Shown: piece by piece, positions 25,466-34,627 of the stretch
Position numbering within the stretch: position 1 is the stretch's first letter
Layout of the letters: each line of letters starts with the position of its first letter
DNA from: Primula veris
Taxonomy: Eukaryota > Streptophyta > Magnoliopsida > Ericales > Primulaceae
Assembly: GCA_963682055.1 (NCBI GenBank)
Contig: OY821749.1
Span: 27,473,631 to 27,537,630, forward strand
DNA: 64,000 nt
Direction: 5' to 3'
The notes under the pieces: model-generated
The model's input: the letters and a program-made list of their open reading frames with translations, nothing else
The model's database searches: none
Told to the model about the DNA's origin: nothing
Made by a program: the position numbers and the translations under genes

Positions 25466-26077
25466 GTTCTCGTTTGGTTGCGGGATTATTAATCCCACTA
25501 CTAACAATCTGAAAGGAGTACCAATGGGACAAATTAGACTCTTTTCAATACCACCACCCCATGATATTGATTATACCGCACTATTAGGGCTGAGTTCGGT
25601 CCGGTCCGGTTCGCTTTTTGGCAAAACCGAAACCAAAACCGAGCATATTTTTCGGTTCGGTTTTTTTCGGTTTCGGTCTTTTTATTTTTTGGACCAAACC
25701 GGACCGGTTTTTTCGGTCCAGTTTCGGTTTTTCCGGTTATTTTTCGGTTTTATTTTTGATTTTTCGGTCTTTTTGGGGTTTTTTAGTTTTTTCCGGTCTT
25801 TTTCAGTTTCAGTCTTTTTCGGTTCGGTTTTACTGAAAACCGAAACCGACCCGACCCGAAATTTTTTCGGTTTTTCGGTTTCGGTCTTTTTCGGGTTTTT
25901 TCGATTCGGTTATCGGTTTTTCCGATTTTTCGCCCAGCTCTACGCACTATAACTCCATAATTCCATTTGATATATAGTGTTAAATCGTGTTGTTAAACAT
26001 AGTATTCATATGGTACATCATAGGCGCACACGGACTCATGGTCCAATCGCGTGTAAAAGGATGCAACCAAACAAGCT
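25466..26077. mobile_element. MITE with CGTTTGGTTGC termini, interrupted by a second MITE
   Basis: The left end TTCTCGTTTGGTTGCGGGAT and the right end GGATGCAACCAAACAAGC are inverted copies. Removing the nested element (25585-25942 plus one 8 bp duplication) leaves about 246 bp. This agrees with a related copy at 31592-31852, which shares the termini and internal CAATACCACC sequence. No target duplication was found for this outer element. Confidence 0.65.
25585..25942. mobile_element. hAT-like MITE with perfect 8 bp target duplication
   Basis: The 358 bp insert is flanked by identical 8-mers CGCACTAT at 25577-25584 and 25943-25950. Termini are TAGGGCTGAGT and, read inward from the right, TAGAGCTGGGC (8 of 11 match). 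The 8 bp duplication is the hallmark of the hAT superfamily. The interior is almost entirely CGGTTTTT-type repeats with CCGAAACC patches at both sides, and it has no transposase. The Phe-rich frames at 25524-25952 are artefacts of this repeat. Confidence 0.82.
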
Positions 26078-26085
26078 TAGATCGT

Positions 26086-26122
26086 ACTAAACTAAACTAA
26101 ACTAAACTAAACTAAACTAAAA
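26086..26122. repeat. (ACTAA)n microsatellite
   Basis: About seven perfect ACTAA units, just outside the right end of the nested MITE pair. Confidence 0.9.
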
Positions 26123-26309
26123 GGTTTGAGACTAAATAACAATTTCATATAATTGAAGTAGTAAACTAAGGTTTGCCGATTATATGTTACTAGGGTTTAT
26201 ATTCTTTAGACAAATTTACTCTCTCTTTCTCTCTCTCTCTCTCTAAAGAGTAGCCACCCACTGTTTCTCTCTATTGAGGTTTGATCTCATATTTTATTTA
26301 TTATATTTA

Positions 26310-27150
26310 ATAAGTTATTTTATCTTGTTGGCTACTGAAAGTGTATTTTCAGCTTGAAAGCATTTATAACAGCTAGCTTTTCCAACATGTTAAAAGAATT
26401 AATCTGTTTTAATTACAGCTATCAGTTGTAATAAATTTAAAAGAATATTTTCCAAATGAACCTTAAGTAAGATGAGTTAATTTGAGTTATGGGCTATTTA
26501 ATTGGTCCATTTTTTGTATACCCAATGTATATATACAGCATATAAGCATTAAAAAAAGCTGTTTTTTCTAACATGTTCAAAGATTCAATCTTTTAGCTTA
26601 AAAGCTGTATAAGTACAAACCAAATGAACCTTAAGATGGGTTAATTTAGGTTATGGGTTAGTAAATTGATTTATTTGTTAGCTACCCAATGTATATATTT
26701 AGCATATAAGCATTTAATGGAGCTAACTTTTCTAACATGATAAAATATTCAACCTTTTAGCTTAAAAGTTGTATAACTGCAAACCAAATGAATCTTAAGT
26801 AGGATAAAATCCAGCTTTGAACAGATTCCTTCGGCAATGTTAATAAAATCCAGCTTTTTGGCTTTAAACTGGACAACCAAACAAACGCTGAGTTGACTGA
26901 TGTTTGTTAGGTAAGTAAACGTGTTAGTAAATTGGTTTTATTTGTTGGCTACCTAATGGGTATAAACGTCTTAGTATAAATCTAACCGGCTAGCTTTTGT
27001 ACCATGTTCGAACAATCCATTTTTTTTTACTTAGAATGTACAAGTGAGCAAACCCTGGGTAGGTTTATGGCTATAGGTTAGTATATAGACTATTTTGTTG
27101 GCCAACCTAAAATTTATTTTACAGTTTTGAAGCATTTAAAACAGCTTATG
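26310..27150. repeat. degenerate tandem repeat, unit about 170-190 bp
   Basis: Four to five imperfect units share the blocks TTATGGG(C/T)TA, ACCCAATGTATATAT, AGCATATAAGCATT, TTTCTAACATG, CTTTTAGCTTAAAAG and CAAACCAAATGAACCTTAAG. The best copies start near 26480 and 26645; later ones (about 26880 and 27070) are shorter and more diverged. It lies 0.7-1.5 kb upstream of the RPF2 start codon. Confidence 0.7.
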
Positions 27151-27814
27151 TAAGTAAATGGGTCATATCCTGTCAATATTAACGGAAATTTATGTCTGAT
27201 GGACGTCCCTTGTAGAGTTGCAAGGGTGTGTTGCCCATGTCATTTTTAGATTAATATAGATGTAGTGTTTGGCGGATTTTTTTAAATAAATAAGCTATCT
27301 AATATGTGGTCTAAAAATTGGGTTGCTTCAACTTAATACTATTAGCTTGTCAAGGCCAGAAAATTGCAAAAAAAAGGTGTTTCTTAAGCTATCATATCAA
27401 ACGCATTACGACATATAAGGATAAAGACCATAAGGTGAGGGTAAAAGCTACAACCTAACAAGGTGTGAGATTAAAGATGGTGCCTAATGTCTTGCTGAGG
27501 GAAAGAAGAGAGTTAGAGATAGGGAACGAGTCTAGATTGTGGATACACAATACAAAATATAATGTTGAGTAGCTTGAAATCTCTCCATAATTTGCACCAC
27601 CACTCAAACAATAGCCAAGTAGAGGAACTTCCGCTATTTGATTTAATCAAACCTCTTATCTGAGTACGCTATGTAATCAAACTTTAGTTATATTAATAAA
27701 ATAATATAGCAGCATCACATAGATTCTTACTCTTTCGTCAGCTTCGATTTGTGTTGTAATTGTTGGTATTGTTGAGTTGTTTCATAGTAATTTCGTTGTT
27801 CTGGTTGCAGAAAC

Positions 27815-30800
27815 ATGTTGCATATAAAAACTCCCAAAACTCATAGAGCAAAGCGAGAAGTTGAGAAACGCGCACCTAAACTTGTGAGTTCATTCAAACT
27901 TCATTATATTTGGGTATTCTGGAATTTTTGTGCTTTAGGTAATTATATATCATAAGTTGTAACCTTTCTCTTAATTGGCGATGTTCCTGCAGATTGAAAA
28001 TGGGAAAAAAACATTAATACTGCACGGTACCAAGACAAGTGGTGTACTGAATACCATATTAACTGATATTTACCATCTCAAGAAGGGTAATGCTATAAAA
28101 TACTCTCGAAAGAATGATAACATTAGGCCTTTTGAGGCTGGGGGTGAAACTTCATTAGAGTTCTTCTCTCTCAAAACTGACTGCAGCATTATCCTGGTAT
28201 GTCTAAATTTTCCTACTTTACATTTAGCTGATATTAATTTCTCTCTCATGATATTGCATATCTTTGTAGTTGATAAATTCTAGCAAGCTTTTGATATTAG
28301 TTTGTCAGAAAGGTAGGTTTACTATTTAAGGGTGTTAAATCCCCAGTAGAATTATCAATTATGTATCTGTTTGAGTATTTGCATGATGATAGCTCATAAT
28401 TAATTATGCAATGTGCGTTAACATAATGCATCTCTTTGTTTCAAGGTTTTGAAAGGTATTTCTTTCGTACTAAAATTATGTTAGCAGTTTTGAGTTTAGC
28501 TTGGTTCAATTTTGTTATTACTGTTTTGATGTGTGTTAACATTTTTTTTTTTGGTACAACGGAAATTATGTGTGTGTTAACATAGTTTATAGTTTAGTGT
28601 TCAATGTTTTAGTATACTGCTCTATAAAAACAATTTCAATTTGAAATAGGTACAGTGACTAGTCTTTAGTTTTTACTGTATTCATAGGGTAAGAAGTTGT
28701 TTTCAGGCTGCAGACATATTTGCTCGTGAGTAATGCATCAGTTTGAGTGTTTGCTTGTTTTAGTTGCTATTACTATTGTGATGTGTGCGTACTTAATTCA
28801 TATTTTCATGTTCAATGCTTCAGTATACTGCTCCCTCTAAAACAATTGCAATTTTTACTCAGTACTATGATCTGCCTCATTTATACTGAATTCGTAGAGT
28901 AATATGTTTGAATTTTGGATGCAAGTGTCACTTGGTATTCATAACAACCCTGATTTTGCCTCAAAAACTTTGAATCCTTCTGTTTGTTTAATACCTAATT
29001 AAAGTTCCTTCCACTTCCTTCCTATCACCTTTTCTCGTGATTCTGCATATCTTTACAGTTGGTTAATTTAACCATGCCTTTGATATTAGTTTGTCAAAAA
29101 GCTACGCTTTCTATACAGAGATGTTAGTCGTCTGCCAACTATATGTCAGTTTGAGTGTTAGCATGGTTTTTTTTTCTGATTGCTATTGTGATGTACGTCA
29201 CTTTAGTCCATATTTGTGTTCAGTGCCTTATTTTACTGCTTCTATGGAACCTATTGCAATTTGAAATTTGCACTCAGTGCTATAATCTGCCTTTCCCCCA
29301 TACCGAAATTCATAGAGTAAGATATTGTGACCTGACTGCAGATTTGCTTTTAGTGCCTGATATATTCATAAATAAATGTGATTTGGCACTAAATATTTTC
29401 AATCTTTCGTGTTTTTGTTGCTATCTTTACAGTTTGGCTCTCATTCAAAGAAGCGGCCGAACAATTTAGTTGTGTGCCGAACTTATGATCACCACATTTA
29501 TGATCTCGTAGAATTTGGTGTTGAGAATTATAAAAGCATGGTTTCTTTTTCTTATGAGAGGAAATTTGCTCCACAACTTGGATCAAAACCTTTTTTTGCT
29601 TTCAACGGAGAAGGATTCGAAAATGTAGAAGAGCTCAAACATCTGAAAGAAGTTTTGCTCGATCTATTCAGGGGAGAGGTGCATTATTTTTATTCTTTGT
29701 TGCCTCATTTTTAGGAAAAAGGTTGATTGCAATTTTTTTACACCAACATATCATTAAATTTCGATTTTGTATAAAAAAGTTAGCAACTGCCAATTGGAAC
29801 TAAATAGAAAAAAGCTTGATGAAATAATGTATAAAAGTGTAAACAAACTATGATAAAATAAGTTCACAAAATACTTGTCTTTATTAGCTAATGAACACCA
29901 AAACGACATTTACTTAACAAGTCAGGTAACTGTAGTGACTAATAGGTAATTTGTGTAGTACAAATTCAAAAGCAGATGATACCTTAGTGTGTGAAACTGC
30001 AAAACTGACCCCAAAAAAGACAACTCTGCATTTGTTGTTGAAATTGAAGACGAATATTTTTTTTAATGCAGATTATTACGAACTTGAACCTCGTTGGTTT
30101 GGACCGTGTTTATGTGTGCACTGCTATATCTTCAAATAAGGTGTATTTTACTCAATGTGCATTACGGCTTAAAAAATCTGGGTCGGTTGTCCCTAAGATA
30201 GAGCTTGTTGAAGTAGGCCCCTCAATGGATCTGGTGGTTAGGAGGCATCGTATGGCTCAAGAAGGCCTAAAGAAAGAAGCAATGAAAATAGCTCCTGAGA
30301 TGAAAAAGAAAAAGGTTTGCCACACTATTTTTCTTTCTATATATACTGAAACATTTGCTTGATGAGATACTAATGCATGTTTTGTATTTGTCCTTTTAGG
30401 AGAAGAATGTTAGTGGAGACATTTTGCAAGGAAAGATAGGGAAGATCTATATTCCAGTCCAAAAGGTACCAACACTGTACACTGTCTGTGTTATATGACT
30501 CTCACTTGCATGGAACCTGATTAGTTTAGAAAAAACAATTGGTGAAATTAAAGGGCTGTCACATGGTATTGCAATGCTCTGCTGCAATGCACGTTCTTTT
30601 ATAAGCGTGCTGTTAGCAAAGATCAAATTGATTTCTCATAAACATTCGAATCTTGTTGGTCCCAGTGAAGCATTTTTTTATGTAGAAGTTGTGGCACTCA
30701 ATCACGTCCTTACAGACCAGCAAGAAACGGAGTGTATTGCTAGCACTCCCAGTCTCCCACCCATTTAAACCCACTAACGGGAACCAAACTCGGGTTAAGT

Positions 30801-31079
30801 TTGGAACATAGTCACCTTTAAGTAACATATTTCTGTGGAAAAGTAAAGAAGAGAATAAGAAATAAAAAATGAAAGAGAATAACGTAAGAGTCAAACTGGT
30901 CTGCTGAATAACCCATTGCTCCTCTATATTTTTTCATATTCTCATTATTTTGCTCTGATGGTTCCTTTATAAATTAGGTTGGAGAGGTTCCTATACCTAA
31001 CAAATCAAAGGGAATAAAGAGGGAGCGCAGGGAAGCTAAGAATAAAGGCGAAAAAAAGAAGCAGAAGTTCGACTCTTGA
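27815..31079 (+). CDS. RPF2: ribosome production factor 2 homologue (Brix domain)
   Basis: Nucleolar assembly factor that, with Rrs1, brings 5S RNP into pre-60S ribosomes. Six exons: 27815-27883, 27993-28196, 29433-29678, 30072-30314, 30400-30465, 30978-31079. All introns are GT-AG in phase 0, giving 309 aa, the usual size of the family. The N-terminus is basic (KTPKTHRAKREVEKRAPK). The Brix domain covers about residues 28-250, with LILHGTKTSGVLNTIL, IRPFEAGGETSLEFF, KKRPNNLVVCRTYD, FAFNGEGFE and VYFTQCALRLKKSGS. The C-terminus is Lys/Arg-rich (KRERREAKNKGEKKKQK), as in RPF2. An acceptor-like TTGCAG ends four bases before the ATG, so a 5' UTR intron is likely but its donor is not clear. Confidence 0.93.
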
Positions 31080-31329
31080 TAATTTTGTAGTACCATAACC
31101 CCTCAATTACTGTACTTTTGGTAACCCCAATTTTGTGCTTATGTCAGTGGATGTTAGGATTCGGGATTTTTGCAGAGACATGGCTGTGCTTTTATTTATT
31201 TTTTCTGTAACAGTGACATTTTGGTTGCCATTCATATGCAGTTCTGAACGGAGTTTTTTAAAAGTTGTAGAATTCACACACCACGCGCACACACACAGAC
31301 AGACATTTCTTGGACTCAGTGAGCAAACA

Positions 31330-31450
31330 GAGCTATTGCAATGACAAAATTCAGCTGTCTGATGAAAATCAAGCAGCAGATGCCTTGACGAAGTTGTTAA
31401 AAAGTTTAAAAAATTGGCTTCACTTACGATCTTATCAATGTTACACCCTA
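31330..31450 (+). pseudogene. fragment of copia RNase H in the RPF2 3' flank
   Basis: One frame reads IQLSDENQAADALTKLLKSL, which has the end-of-RNase-H signature of copia polyproteins (S/DxQ.AD.LTK). No LTR or other pol part is seen nearby. It is a short stranded remnant about 250 bases downstream of the RPF2 stop, perhaps within or just after its 3' UTR. Confidence 0.5.
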
Positions 31451-31591
31451 GAAAGCAACAACGCAATGGCTGAGATGATTTGTTGCATTGGCAGCAATGA
31501 ATTCATCATTGCAGCAATTACATGCCTCTAGATGTTGTTGCCCTTAAATTGAATCACACTGTTAACATTTGCATAAACACCAAGACCCCTT

Positions 31592-31852
31592 GGGCCTCGT
31601 TTGGTTGTGGGATAGATAATACTGGGATTATGAGTCCAATTGCGATAAAAGTGGTACTCGAAAAGGTGCTTGAACTACTAATCGCGGGACTATCAATACC
31701 ACCCTCACATGCCTTTCCAAATGCACTCATTTGGAGTCCGGACGGGAAACATAATCCCGACACAAAAATTGTATCCAAACACATCTTTTATGTCGTGGGA
31801 TTTGAAGTTTGAAGTTCAATCCCACTATTAAAATGTGCAACCAAACAAGGCC
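31592..31852. mobile_element. MITE with GGCCTCGTTTGGTTG termini
   Basis: The left end GGGCCTCGTTTGGTTGTGGG and the right end GTGCAACCAAACAAGGCC form terminal inverted repeats. Length is about 261 bp with no coding capacity. It is the same family as the interrupted element at 25466-26077. No clear target duplication; superfamily not assigned. The frames on both strands here are by-products. Confidence 0.7.
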
Positions 31853-32494
31853 ATTGTCCGTCATCATTGGACTTTGAAGATCAGCAACTGTCACTTAAAA
31901 TAACTACGAGTGGCTAATCTCAAAAGGTCCCTTACTGAAAATTACATCCTCCCGTTCCTGCTTTAACGGCATCCCCATGTCGCTGCCTCCCCACTCTGCG
32001 GTTACTCCCTTAAAATGGGAGAGTGGGATGAACATAAATGGAAATTACACGTGGAAAAACAAATAACAATGACCCAGTTTTTTTCCCTAAGGTTACGTAA
32101 AAGAACATATCTTATTGAATACTACACCACTTTAAAAATCTGAAGGAGAAACTAGAATTTGACATAATTCGTAACTCGTTTTCGTGAACTTTATTCAACT
32201 ATTTATATGTAAATTATATAATTACATTGTAATTTGCTTGAAGGTTCGAGTACATTTCCTAACTTTTAGTATTCCTTAGTCGGCCTCAATTTAAGGCAAA
32301 CTTTAAACCTACAAAGCTGAAAGGGGTTGAGATGGATATATAATTATGTCCTTACTTTCAAGCCGTCTGTTAAATCAATGGATATTTTCCGGTCTTGCTT
32401 ATGTTTCTCTATGTTAGCAAGCCAGCCTCATCGTTCAGATCAACTATAACAATGCTTTTTGGTGTTAGTTGTCTAACTTTTACCCCTAAGATTA
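31853..32494. other. intergenic, promoter side of the LysM gene
   Basis: No exon recognised. A short GC-richer patch near 31950-32040 (CTCCCGTTCCTGC...CACTCTGCGG) has no identifiable feature. Confidence 0.5.
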
Positions 32495-32503
32495 CTATAA
32501 ATA
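32495..32503 (+). promoter_or_regulatory. TATA box of the LysM gene
   Basis: CTATAAATA lies about 125 bp before the chosen ATG, a good plant TATA position if transcription starts near 32530. Confidence 0.55.
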
Positions 32504-32625
32504 TGAAAACTAGGGGAAAATAAATATAGCAAATCAACAGTTTCAAGATTACTTAGTAAAGGAAACCCAATTAATAAAAGGAAAAATGGCAAAGTTGAGC
32601 AACAACATGCACTTCTTTGTTCATT

Positions 32626-33109
32626 ATGGGGCTTTTGATCCTCTCTCTTCTTCTAGTTTTTAACTTATCGGAAGGAAGATTAACCAAATTTTCCGGTGAG
32701 CCTTTTACTATTCTCCCTTTTTTCTCTTTCAAATTTTAAACATCGACTTATACATTTGTTAGCGGCAGAGTTGGCTAAAAACAAAAAAAATAAGAATAGA
32801 TGAATTTCGTCAACTATCAATTGGAAATAATGTAGCGGAAGTGTAGAACCAACACCTAATCCTGACACTTTTTTTTTTCATCAACATCTTTTAGCATTTG
32901 ACGATTTTTTTTAACTAGATGAAAATGTGGTTGCCGAACCATTGGCGACTTGCGATTTTGTTATTGCGGTGAGGAGTGGAGAGACATGTGCATCCATTGC
33001 GGACAACCTGAAGTTGCAGCTCGAAGTTTTTCTACCAATCAACCCTAATATAAACTGCACTGGCATTTTCGTTGGCCAATGGGTCTGTATTAGTGGAAGT
33101 TCTAGCTAA
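32626..33109 (+). CDS. small secreted LysM-domain protein, two exons
   Basis: Predicted secreted protein of 86 aa with a single LysM, a domain that binds N-acetylglucosamine polymers such as chitin or peptidoglycan. Exon 1 is 32626-32695 and encodes a signal peptide (MGLLILSLLLVFNLSEGR). Exon 2 is 32919-33109 and encodes the LysM (VRSGETCASIADNLKLQLE, then NPNINC and IFVGQWVCI). The junction is GT-AG, phase 1. The pattern of Cys residues and the NPNxNC...VGQWxC ending match the short plant LysM proteins, whose exact function is not established. An earlier ATG at 32586 is out of frame by one base and stops after 25 codons; the true family start may lie there with a small indel, so the N-terminus is uncertain. 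No kinase or transmembrane segment follows. Confidence 0.8.
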
Positions 33110-34003
33110 GTTACTCAGCAAGTCAGCATTCGAAATTCCCAACTTTTATCAATAACTTTTCTTTTGGTGCAGTTGATGCAATAATCTGAGACTATTCTAT
33201 TTCAGCCTCTCCAATATTTGCTTAAGTAGGTTCTTGCTACAGAAAACTACGCTATATATGCAAATGGAGAATTTTTTACCCCTCCGTCTTCCTAATATAA
33301 CATGAACCATATGCATATTGTTGTTTATTATAATTGTCTGCGGAGTCCGGTAGATGCATGAGCAACTCTAAGCGACCATGAGGAAGGCTACTCTAGAAAG
33401 ACTAAAATAATTTCTCATGCAAATGTTCTTGTTTTTTGAGTTGCCTTTTCATAATACAAAGTTCTTTGGGAAATTTATGTTTACTAGTATGTTGTTTATG
33501 TTAAGTAAGTTAATTATGTGTTTATAACTTTATTTTATAAAGTTTAGTACACACAAACTTTATATGGACTAAAATATTTTGTTCTAACTGATCTATCCCC
33601 TTCAACCTCTCTCTTTTAAATATTTCAATCTCCTCATTTTCATGATTATAAAGTTTGAATTTAAACTATTTCTAAAAAAGGAAAAAAAATAAACTTAAAG
33701 ATCAAATCTATTAACAGATCATTAAAAAGAAAAATGAAGAGTATCAAACGAACATCAAACAAAGTTTAGAGAGTAACACAGCTAAATGCGAAAACATGGA
33801 AACAAAACTCCAAAACAAAATTTGATACTCTTTTAGAGCATGAAGCGGGAAATTTGAGAAAATTAAAGAGCAACTTAGATCATCAAATACCAAACTAGAA
33901 GTTTAACCTTTGTATATTATCATAAAAATATACTCCTATCTGAGATCTAATTTTATAAATCCTGTTTAGCTAAATCTAATTCCCTATTATTAGTAATTAA
34001 TAG
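33110..34003. other. intergenic between the LysM gene and histone H1
   Basis: AT-rich, no exon seen. The part at about 33730-33800 (GAGTATCAAACGAACATCAA...TTTAGAGAGTAACA) resembles 34868-34945 on the other side of the histone gene. Confidence 0.5.
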
Positions 34004-34627
34004 ATGGCGAATGAGGAGTCTGTTGTTACAAAGAAGCCAAGAGCTGTTACTAAACCTGCTCCTTCTCACCCTCCCTATGCTGAGATGATCACAGACGCAA
34101 TTGCGACACTAAAGGAACGAATGGGATCGAGCCAACACGCCATAACAAAATTTATCGAGGAGAAGCACAAGAGCGTCCCTGCAAACTTCCGGAAGCTTCT
34201 ATTAGGCAACCTACGCAAACTAGTAGCTTCCGAAAAGGTCACCAAAGTCAAGGGCTCCTTCAAACTCCCTTCCGCCGATAAAAAAGTTGCTGCTAAACCT
34301 AAAACGGTCGTTGCTAAACCAAAATCCGATAAAAAAGTTGTTGCGAAACTTAAAAGAACTCCCACTAAGGCAAATGCTACTAAAGCTGTTGCAACTAAGG
34401 CTAAGCCGAAAACAAAGGCTGTTGTGACTAAGACTAAGGCTGTGAGGACTTCTGCTAGGGCGACACCTGGCAAGAAAGTGGCGGCACCGAAGAAAGCTGT
34501 GACTAAAAAAGCTGCAACACCGAAAAAAACTGTGGAGAAAAAAGCTGTGACGAAGAAGGTAGGGGCTCCGAAGAAGGTTAAGTTGCTGGTGAAGAAAGCT
34601 GTTGGGGCTAAGAAAGCAAAGAAGTGA
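34004..34627 (+). CDS. linker histone H1, intronless
   Basis: Binds linker DNA at the nucleosome entry/exit point and compacts chromatin. A single open frame of 207 aa. The winged-helix globular domain covers about residues 21-89 (SHPPYAEMITDAIATLKERM, then SSQHAITKFIEEKHK and LLLGNLRKLVASEKVTKVKG, ending GSFKLP). The C-terminal 115 residues are Lys/Ala/Pro/Thr-rich with KPK, TPKK and APKK repeats, the usual DNA-binding tail. Start at the first ATG; stop TGA at 34625-34627. Plant H1 genes often carry an intron in the globular-domain region, which is absent here. The antisense frame at 34075-34473 is a shadow of the Lys-rich tail. Confidence 0.95.
   Translation: MANEESVVTKKPRAVTKPAPSHPPYAEMITDAIATLKERMGSSQHAITKFIEEKHKSVPANFRKLLLGNLRKLVASEKVTKVKGSFKLPSADKKVAAKPKTVVAKPKSDKKVVAKLKRTPTKANATKAVATKAKPKTKAVVTKTKAVRTSARATPGKKVAAPKKAVTKKAATPKKTVEKKAVTKKVGAPKKVKLLVKKAVGAKKAKK

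Noticed and set aside
25524..25952. 142 aa Phe-rich frame
   Set aside because: Produced by CGGTTTT repeats of the hAT-like MITE; it crosses both MITE boundaries.
34075..34473. 132 aa minus-strand frame
   Set aside because: Antisense of the Lys/Ala-rich histone H1 tail; hydrophobic composition is what the reverse of such codons gives.
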